Shown here: in pieces, positions 8,201 through 12,412 of the stretch
Numbering within the stretch: position 1 is the first letter of the stretch
Layout of the letters: every line of letters starts with the position of its first letter
Assembly (NCBI GenBank): GCA_030747575.1
Contig: JASLKI010000359.1
Span: 1-12,412 of the forward strand
DNA length: 12,412 bases
Reading direction: 5' to 3'
Source of the DNA: Verrucomicrobiota bacterium
GTDB taxonomy: Bacteria; Verrucomicrobiota; Verrucomicrobiia; Limisphaerales; UBA1096
Position numbers and translations under genes: made by a program
The notes under the pieces: generated by a model
Told to the model about the DNA's origin: nothing
What the model saw: the letters and a program-made list of their open reading frames with translations, nothing else
The model's database searches: none

Positions 8201-8906
8201 CGAGAACTTCCTGCTCGAGTTTGGCTTCCAGTCATTCAGCGCCAACGACTATCTCACCGCCATCGACGGGATGGGTTTTGTTTACGATTACAAGGACGAG
8301 AACAACTTCGCCCGGGTCATTTTCATCAACACCAAAGACATGGCGCTTGACGGGGGCTCCACGTTGCCGCGGGGCATCAATGTCTCCCGCAAGATCGACG
8401 GCACATGGCACGACATCATCACGGGTGACCGCTCCTTCTCCTACGTGCGTGGCCGGCCGTTCGACGTTGCTTTCACGGCTGAGAACGGCAACTACCACCT
8501 CGTCATCAATGGGCATGAACCGCTGTACCTTTGGAACCAGTGGCGCAACTCCTATTTCCCCGCCACACCCAGCGAGATCAAAAAGGGAGCCAGCTCTGCC
8601 GAGATACACTGGAGCGACCAGGAGGTGACCTCCGGGAGCCGGTATGGGGTGACCACTTGGGGCTCGAGGCTTGCCCATATCCTGCGGGCCGAGGTTTACT
8701 CGCTTGAGGCCGAGGATGATACGCCACCTGAGCCGGCTATCCTTGCTATTTCACAGGCAGGCAACAACGTTAGCATCACTTGGGACGGCGACGGTCAACT
8801 GGAAACAGCTACCAACGTGAATGGCCCCTGGGCTCCGGTCAGTAGTAGCAGCCCGGCCGAAATCACATCGGCGGACGGCCAGGGATTCTACCGCGTCACA
8901 CGCTAA
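5220..8906 (+). CDS. Large secreted protein with four TSP-C/ConA-like modules and an InlB-like repeat
   Basis: A 1228-aa protein. The signal peptide has a basic n-region (K5, K7, K9, R14) and hydrophobic core, with cleavage near VTA30|Q31; the n-region favours ATG 5220 over the internal ATG at 5262. Four related modules each contain a G-hydrophobic-F/Y-x-Y-K/Q-D-x-x-N-F/W-Y/A-R strand (about 109-125, 353-369, 774-790, 1019-1035), followed by a G-x-x-hydrophobic segment ending in V/I-N/D-G (138-148, 382-392, 803-813, 1052-1062). This resembles the thrombospondin C-terminal/concanavalin-like fold. Between modules 2 and 3 lie a VTGWSGTGS...LTWNWKT segment (about 500-566), a divergent InlB B-repeat-like domain (568-635) and a DSDRDGMDD...DSDGDGVSN calcium-binding linker (638-680). 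The C terminus (about 1174-1228) is a small beta domain ending in FYRVTR, of a type common on verrucomicrobial secreted proteins. Adhesion or polymer binding is inferred. It is probably co-transcribed with the pseudopilin 37 bp downstream. Confidence 0.85.
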   Translation: MLTEKLKTKTANLRMFALATLMTVLSSVTAQTLLEENFSSGFEEWAVVNPPGSFNGSPRWQVGPGGETLFENSNVQAPDTAGMFINDAKTGENFIYKALLLSGDDDGIGLVFGYKDSANFYRIMFASQPERNTFPGEGWLLEHVVNGKGVHLAGDDYSEDWEPEFMYMQGYPFEVTIKANGKKLTITVVDDPEEDGTEYELVNNLTIPANADGNVGLASWEQAGGIPSGSHFSDISVDGKVAAMPNPLEGWEEVTPVNSEENDVLEGGNDGYPVWSVGVTSDSSAGGILAESSNSGLIGMEIEVGDDEFNSNIDWTAGMLVTGDAKWKDYRVSTRLHAFPHCAFTGCWVNAHGLVFRYKDAQNFYRLSFSSRNPGDSLPRQGVSIQKVVNGEWSEVFWEKGAAFSAKKFVPSGNADKSTFDLSLTVSGNQVEFTIISDPNGAAKVFNYGPIEVTGVDSGKVGFFSYYQRLLDIHHLKVEEISGIPLETFSEFGKPSPAVGLSNFEPGTKVVATVPSPIEDPPGYRRKVTGWSGTGSAPKGGIWFLPGNPRLSFVINKASSLTWNWKTEVKVNINADGGGKFSGGSTKWYKEGTKLTINALPSSGHMFDGWYGTVSSKNRKLTVYTNQPLNLTAVFRPDSDRDGMDDNWEKQYIGDLAGKADDDSDGDGVSNIDEYRRRTNPGAAEVLLYAVPSNWENTSVSNPFTAGRMTLADFGDGFKGIWENSGTFEGASEDNENTDWEGQRIILKDSVWEEDWKDGTYEATVVVGDLNTSCLYFRYQDEENWYRVSLSGNEAGGAWPQVGLSIQKRVNGVYAMIEEYDDWMTPDPEDDVLKMIKLKVTAKGNAFTVQAIPFDPIDLKDFDADGASEILSFNDDGLASGRAGVGFARQGAAATDTVTDYIPVGSGALFRDVTVTIGNKVVFEDAWDGHDSQTLLPKGWTDPAKGGAMAGDWISSAHGGFFQMKDVHTASPTDKSILKADGDGALFIGPAIESENFLLEFGFQSFSANDYLTAIDGMGFVYDYKDENNFARVIFINTKDMALDGGSTLPRGINVSRKIDGTWHDIITGDRSFSYVRGRPFDVAFTAENGNYHLVINGHEPLYLWNQWRNSYFPATPSEIKKGASSAEIHWSDQEVTSGSRYGVTTWGSRLAHILRAEVYSLEAEDDTPPEPAILAISQAGNNVSITWDGDGQLETATNVNGPWAPVSSSSPAEITSADGQGFYRVTR

Positions 8907-8943
8907 AAATTAACATTATTTTCAGCAGTTTAACCAAGCTCAC

Positions 8944-9741
8944 ATGAAAACTAATATGCATTCAAAAAAGTCATCATTGAAGGCATTTACACTGATCGAG
9001 TTGCTGGTGGTTATTGCAATAATTGCAATCCTAGCCGGCATGCTGTTGCCTGCGTTAGCCAAGGCCAAGGGGAAAGCCAAGCAGCAAAGCTGCCTTGTCA
9101 ACACCCGCCAGTTGATGCTCGCGTGGATGATGTACCCGGATGACTATCAGGGCAAACTGGTCAGCAACCACGGCATCGGTGAGACAATTGCCAAGCGCCA
9201 AAACTGGGTGAACAACGTTATGGGCTATGACCTTGCCCCGGAGAACACTAACATCTTGTTTATCACGGATGCATTGCTCTCTCCCTACACGTCCAGGTCA
9301 TCTGGCATCTACAAGTGCCCTTCCGACCAGTTCCTCACCAAGCAGCAGCGTAGCGCCGGTTGGTCATCCCGCGTGCGGAGCTACTCGATGAACTGTTTTG
9401 TCGGGGATGCCGGTGTATTGAATGCGCCCGGCCCGCAGAACGCCCTTGCGCCGGGCTGGCGCCAGTTCCTGTTGATGGGCGACATCCCCAATCCGAGCGA
9501 GATCTATGTGACTCTTGATGAACATCCGCCGACTCTAAATGACGGTTGGTTCCATGTCTACCCGACCTACGGCACCGGTGATGAGATAGCCTCCAATCAC
9601 AATGGTGCGGCGACCTTTTCTTTTGCCGACGGCCATTCAGAGGGCAAGCAGGTTGTGTTCAAGGGAGACGACAAGAAGACTTCCGCCGTCAAGAAGAGTT
9701 GGCTTGGCCCACGCGCCACGGTTCCCTACGTCAGGCGATAG
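8944..9741 (+). CDS. Prepilin-type (pseudopilin) protein, DUF1559-like, with H-X9-DG motif
   Basis: A 265-aa protein with a short basic leader (MKTNMHSKKSSLKA), then FTLIELLVVIAIIAILAGML, the class III signal sequence of type IV pilins and type II secretion pseudopilins. Prepilin peptidase should cut between A14 and F15, with the invariant Glu at E19 (+5). The -1 residue is Ala, not the usual Gly. The globular part has the YKCPSD (123-128) and RSYSMN (145-150) segments and a C-terminal H219-x9-D229-G230 motif, all typical of the large planctomycete/verrucomicrobial pseudopilin families. It starts 37 bp after the 1228-aa gene with no terminator between, so the two are probably one transcript. 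The ATG at 8956 is an alternative start, but the longer leader is more basic. No Shine-Dalgarno is seen. Partner secretion genes are not in the window. Confidence 0.93.
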   Translation: MKTNMHSKKSSLKAFTLIELLVVIAIIAILAGMLLPALAKAKGKAKQQSCLVNTRQLMLAWMMYPDDYQGKLVSNHGIGETIAKRQNWVNNVMGYDLAPENTNILFITDALLSPYTSRSSGIYKCPSDQFLTKQQRSAGWSSRVRSYSMNCFVGDAGVLNAPGPQNALAPGWRQFLLMGDIPNPSEIYVTLDEHPPTLNDGWFHVYPTYGTGDEIASNHNGAATFSFADGHSEGKQVVFKGDDKKTSAVKKSWLGPRATVPYVRR

Positions 9742-9798
9742 CAGCGATGACTAGAGGCTTGCGGCTGTTGAGATGGCCAGCCACCCCAATTCAGGATC

Positions 9799-9823
9799 GC
9801 CCGGTTTAGCCCGGGCTTTTTTT
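9799..9823 (+). terminator. Intrinsic terminator after the pseudopilin gene
   Basis: GCCCGG (9799-9804) pairs with CCGGGC (9811-9816) around a 6-nt loop and is followed directly by seven T residues (9817-9823). It lies 57 bp past the pseudopilin stop and closes the probable two-gene unit 5220-9741. Confidence 0.85.
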
Positions 9824-10042
9824 CTCGTCTGACCAGGCCGGGAAACGTGCCATGCGTGTTGGCTTCAATGATACGTCACCTTTCTCAATGACTTGGGCGA
9901 TACGATCTATTTGGTTTATCTGAAGGGTTCGCCAGCATCCTGGTGGTCGCTGCATTCCGGCGACGGCGTACTCGCCCATGTGCTCTAAGGCAGGTGTTGG
10001 GATTTGAGTAGAGACCCGGTTTCCTGCGAATAGAGTGGTTGG
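9824..10042. other. Intergenic region before the SUMF1-fold gene
   Basis: With the terminator and 3' flank this makes a 301-bp gap (9742-10042). No convincing promoter hexamers or RNA gene are visible. A minus-strand open frame (9806-10051, 81 codons) spans it, but its 3' end runs into the terminator loop and it has no recognisable domain, so it is not called as a gene. The promoter of the downstream gene is presumably here. Confidence 0.4.
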
Positions 10043-10906
10043 ATGGAACAAATCAGTCTATTCTACTGGTCTCAATTTATGGTGATTATGATTCGACCCA
10101 GACAAGACATAGTCAGTTTTTGCGCGGTAATTTCAAAAGTTACACTGATTGTATCCGTTCTTGTCGTGGCCGGTTGCGATGCTGTTCAAGATCCGCCGTC
10201 AGCACCGGTGGCGCGCAAGCCGGTGGTGTTCAACCCTTCGATCAGTATGAGTGAATTCAAGCCGGGCCAGTTCACCCGAGTGACAGGCGCCCGCCAACGG
10301 GTCAGCATCACGCGGGGATTCTGGATGGGGACCCACGAGATCACTCAGCGGGAGTTTGAGTCGGTGATGGGTAGCAACCCCAGTTTTTTCAAGGGCGAAA
10401 CCCTGCCGGTAGACAAGGTCAGCTTTAAGCAGGCGGTCGCGTTCTGCAAGGCGCTCACCACGGGAGACCGCAAGGAGGGGCGCATTGCGACCAACATGAT
10501 CTATCGGCTTCCGACTGAGGCGGAGTGGGAATACGCCTGCCTGGCCGGGGCAACGACCGCGTTTTCGTTTGGCGACTCGGAGGCGGAGGCGGACGCCCAC
10601 GCCTGGTCCGCCGAGAATGCCGACGACAAAACCAACCTGGTGGGCCAGAAAAAGCCGAATGCCAATGGCATGTATGACATGCACGGCAATGTCTGGGAGT
10701 GGGTGATGGACTGGTTTGCCCCGCATCCCAAGGCGGAGCAACTGGTGGATCCCTCCGGGCCGCCGGAGGGGGAACACCGGGTGTTCAAGGGGGGAGGTTG
10801 GTATCATGAGGCCAAGTTCGCGCGGAGCACCTCGCGATTCATGATGGAGCCGGGTATGAGCATCAACTTTGTTGGATTTCGTGTGGCCTTGGTCGAGACG
10901 CCTTGA
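10043..10906 (+). CDS. SUMF1/FGE-fold lipoprotein, lacking the catalytic cysteines
   Basis: A formylglycine-generating-enzyme (SUMF1) fold protein of up to 287 aa. Family hallmarks are visible: FWMGTHEITQREFESVMG (93-110), LPVDKVSF (121-128), RLPTEAEWEYACLAG (155-169), MYDMHGNVWEWVMDW (210-224), FKGGGWY (248-254) and GFRVAL (278-283). True FGEs use a Cys pair near the C terminus, next to the R-x-x-x-R segment; here that stretch reads KFARSTSRFMMEP with no Cys, so sulfatase-activating activity is unlikely. The N terminus has a hydrophobic stretch ending in the lipobox VVAGC (C45 when counted from 10043). Starts at 10079 or 10088 would give a more standard lipoprotein signal (the 10088 start gives MIRPRQ followed by a hydrophobic core) and are at least as likely as 10043; none has a Shine-Dalgarno. 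A binding or scaffold role is inferred. Confidence 0.85.
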   Translation: MEQISLFYWSQFMVIMIRPRQDIVSFCAVISKVTLIVSVLVVAGCDAVQDPPSAPVARKPVVFNPSISMSEFKPGQFTRVTGARQRVSITRGFWMGTHEITQREFESVMGSNPSFFKGETLPVDKVSFKQAVAFCKALTTGDRKEGRIATNMIYRLPTEAEWEYACLAGATTAFSFGDSEAEADAHAWSAENADDKTNLVGQKKPNANGMYDMHGNVWEWVMDWFAPHPKAEQLVDPSGPPEGEHRVFKGGGWYHEAKFARSTSRFMMEPGMSINFVGFRVALVETP

Positions 10907-11357
10907 CCGTTAGTTTCTTGATCCTCGGTGGGGAGTTGAGGAGGGCACAGGAGAAGGATCTCGGTTTTATTCAATTTTTTACACCCATTGAGCCCAACTT
11001 GGGCCAAGGGGAGCTGCGGAAGGGCAAAACTCTTTGGAATTGTGACTTTCCAGCGAGATTGAGCTTGGCCAGACTGGGCACAGGGCACCATCACCCGCCC
11101 CCTCCCTCTCACAAAAAAATAAAAAAAAGTGCTAAAAAAGGGTTGCCAAGCTTAAGGCTTATGTTGCAACGTGCCCGCCGCATAGCCGAGTTTTAGTTAA
11201 TTCGGGGGGTAATTGGCCTCTCAATACATCATTGTCTGTGTCTAAATTTAGAGCAGCCTTAGCAGTAGACCGGTTTGAATCGGAAGTGAATTGACAGTAA
11301 TAATTTTTATTATAAGTAACCTACAAACAATAAATAACCCCAAACTATAACCAAACC
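10907..11357. other. 450-bp gene-free region before the LamG gene
   Basis: No supported coding region. It contains CTTGGGCCAAG (10998-11008), a one-base-expanded relative of the 14-bp palindrome core, and GCTTGGCCAG (11063-11072). There is an A-rich run (about 11112-11140) and an imperfect stem GTTGC/GCAAC (11142-11146/11166-11170) with an inner AAGC/GCTT stem. The last 80 bp are AT-rich and probably form the promoter and leader of the LamG gene. No clear terminator for the SUMF1-fold gene is seen. Confidence 0.5.
11291..11316 (+). promoter_or_regulatory. Possible promoter of the LamG gene
   Basis: A consensus -35 hexamer TTGACA (11291-11296) is followed by TATAAG (11311-11316) in an AT-rich stretch about 40 bp before the ATG. 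The 14-bp spacer is shorter than the usual 16-18 bp for sigma-70, so this is only a candidate. Confidence 0.35.
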
Positions 11358-12412
11358 ATGATTAAGAAACTAATGACGGCCCGTCGCTTTATCGCAGCGG
11401 GAGTGTTGTCGGCATTCATGTTCGTTGGCATCGCCAGCGTGAATGCGCAACTTACGGACGGTCTAGTGGCCCATTGGCCGCTGGACGAGTTAAACGGTGA
11501 CACCACGCCCGACCTGATCAACGGCTACGACATGACCGCCGACAACTTGACCGCCGACAGTGTTGTCGAAGGCAAGTACGGCAATGCGATGTCCTTTTCC
11601 AATGCTGAACAGACACTCCTGTGGCGCAAGAACGAAGAGGGGGATTCCCTGCCGGCCAACCAGCATGATTCGTTCACTGTTTCGTTTTGGTCCAAGATTC
11701 AAGGAAACGGCCAGAACGATCTGCGCGTGTTTTCCGAGTCCAATACTACGGGCAATAATTCCCCGTTGTTTAATATCGGAACCAGAAACAACGGTAGTGA
11801 CGGAACCATTGATATCTACATCCGCAGTATAGGAGGAGGGGGCACTGTTGGTCACATATTCTCCACAGCCGAGCCGTTCGACGATGAGTGGCATCATGTG
11901 GTGTTTGTACAGGAAGATCTTGCGCGCAGCATTTACGTCGACGGTGAGCTCGATGACCTGGAAATTGCACCCAAGGAGGAGGGTGACCACAATGTAGATG
12001 CCACCACCATAGGCGGCATCCTGCGTGGCAGTGCGTCGCACTGGGTGACAGGTTTGATTGATGATGTGGCGATCTGGGATCGCGCCCTCAGTGCTGATGA
12101 GGTAAGCGGGTTGACCAGCAGTGGAATCCCAACAGCAGGTGGTGGCGGCCATCCGCTCTTGGTTGATCTCGTCGCTCATTTCCCGCTTGATGAGGATGGT
12201 AACTCGACCAACGGAGAGTTCACGGCGACCACAGTGACCGATGTTGAGTTCGGTGCGGATGGCGCAACTGGCAACACGGGAACCTCGGCAACGTTCAATG
12301 GTTCATCGAGCATCATCCAGCACGACTGGGTCGCTGGTTTAAACCCTGAGGATAGCTTCACGCTTACGGTGTGGGCGAAGTCCGATGGTGGTGCGGGTGC
12401 ATGGCATTCGCC
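11358..12412 (+). CDS. Secreted LamG-domain protein (3' end beyond window)
   Basis: The frame is open from ATG 11358 to the window end (351 codons seen). The N terminus is a clear Sec signal peptide: a basic MIKKLMTARR, a hydrophobic core and likely cleavage at VNA30|Q31. A complete LamG/concanavalin A-like jellyroll follows (about 36-252), opening with LVAHWPLDE and carrying FTVSFWSK (106-113), EWHHVVFVQE (177-186), IYVDGELDD (192-200) and the typical closing segment TGLIDDVAIWDRALSADEV (231-249). After a Gly-rich linker (GGGGH, 261-265) a second LamG domain starts with the same pattern, LVAHFPLDEDG at 271-281, and is cut off by the window edge. LamG domains bind carbohydrate or calcium; as in many verrucomicrobial secreted proteins the ligand is unknown. 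The upstream region is AT-rich and has no Shine-Dalgarno. Confidence 0.9.
   Translation, partial: MIKKLMTARRFIAAGVLSAFMFVGIASVNAQLTDGLVAHWPLDELNGDTTPDLINGYDMTADNLTADSVVEGKYGNAMSFSNAEQTLLWRKNEEGDSLPANQHDSFTVSFWSKIQGNGQNDLRVFSESNTTGNNSPLFNIGTRNNGSDGTIDIYIRSIGGGGTVGHIFSTAEPFDDEWHHVVFVQEDLARSIYVDGELDDLEIAPKEEGDHNVDATTIGGILRGSASHWVTGLIDDVAIWDRALSADEVSGLTSSGIPTAGGGGHPLLVDLVAHFPLDEDGNSTNGEFTATTVTDVEFGADGATGNTGTSATFNGSSSIIQHDWVAGLNPEDSFTLTVWAKSDGGAGAWHS

Noticed and set aside
9806..10051. Minus-strand 81-codon open frame in the gap between the pseudopilin and SUMF1-fold genes
   Set aside because: It ends inside the loop of the intrinsic terminator, overlaps the possible start at 10043, has no start-site signal and no recognisable domain. 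A homologue in another genome would revive it.
10920..10980. GATCCT...AGGATC inverted repeat followed by T-rich sequence, considered as a terminator of the SUMF1-fold gene
   Set aside because: The loop would be 29 nt and the T-rich runs are separated from the stem by TCGG, so it does not fit an intrinsic terminator.
10903..11196. Plus-strand 97-codon frame after the SUMF1-fold gene
   Set aside because: It needs a TTG start overlapping the previous stop, its product is low-complexity (HHHPPPP, KKIKKSAKK), and the region looks non-coding.
11490..12179. Long minus-strand open frame (229 codons)
   Set aside because: It is antisense to a well-supported LamG gene with clear domain motifs; the frame is a by-product of codon usage.
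1..12412. CRISPR arrays, tRNA or rRNA genes, insertion sequences
   Set aside because: No spaced direct repeats, cloverleaf-like sequences, rRNA segments or transposase-like proteins were seen.

Overview
The window looks like part of the chromosome of a Verrucomicrobiota (PVC superphylum) bacterium, probably an uncultured aquatic one. This rests on gene content, not on any marker gene. The content is CRTAC1-like FG-GAP/VCBS proteins with ASPIC/UnbV domains, a DUF1559-like pseudopilin with a C-terminal H-X9-DG motif, a SUMF1-fold lipoprotein, a MORN-like lipoprotein, a TSP-C-like/InlB-like multidomain secreted protein and a LamG protein. There are no tRNA, rRNA, CRISPR, transposase or phage genes. 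Nearly every product carries an export signal, so the window is devoted to the cell envelope and secretome.

Layout. Positions 1-742 hold the 3' end of an FG-GAP protein. It is followed 84 bp later by a full-length paralogue (827-4324, 1165 aa) with two ASPIC/UnbV domains. Convergent to it, sharing the tetranucleotide CTAA at the stops, is a minus-strand lipoprotein (4321-5103) with six 24-residue MORN-like repeats and a recent 81-bp tandem duplication near its N terminus. A 116-bp divergent intergenic region leads to a 1228-aa secreted protein (5220-8906) built from four copies of a TSP-C/ConA-like module around an InlB-like repeat and a calcium-binding linker. Thirty-seven bp downstream is a pseudopilin (8944-9741), closed by a clear intrinsic terminator at 9799-9823. 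Next come a SUMF1-fold lipoprotein (about 10043-10906), a 450-bp gene-free stretch, and the 5' part of a protein with tandem LamG domains (11358 to the window end).

How the genes may work together. The FG-GAP, TSP-C-like and LamG proteins are predicted calcium- or glycan-binding surface or secreted proteins. The pseudopilin sits in an apparent two-gene operon with the 1228-aa protein, which suggests a link to type II secretion or a pilus-like system. These links are inferred from context only.

The most unusual signal is a 14-bp perfect palindrome, CGCTTGGCCAAGCG. It occurs four times (765, 845, 2308, 4240), all in or just upstream of the 1165-aa FG-GAP gene, in two different reading frames and once in non-coding DNA. 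This suggests a DNA-level element like the highly iterated palindromes of cyanobacteria. No start codon in the window has a convincing Shine-Dalgarno sequence.
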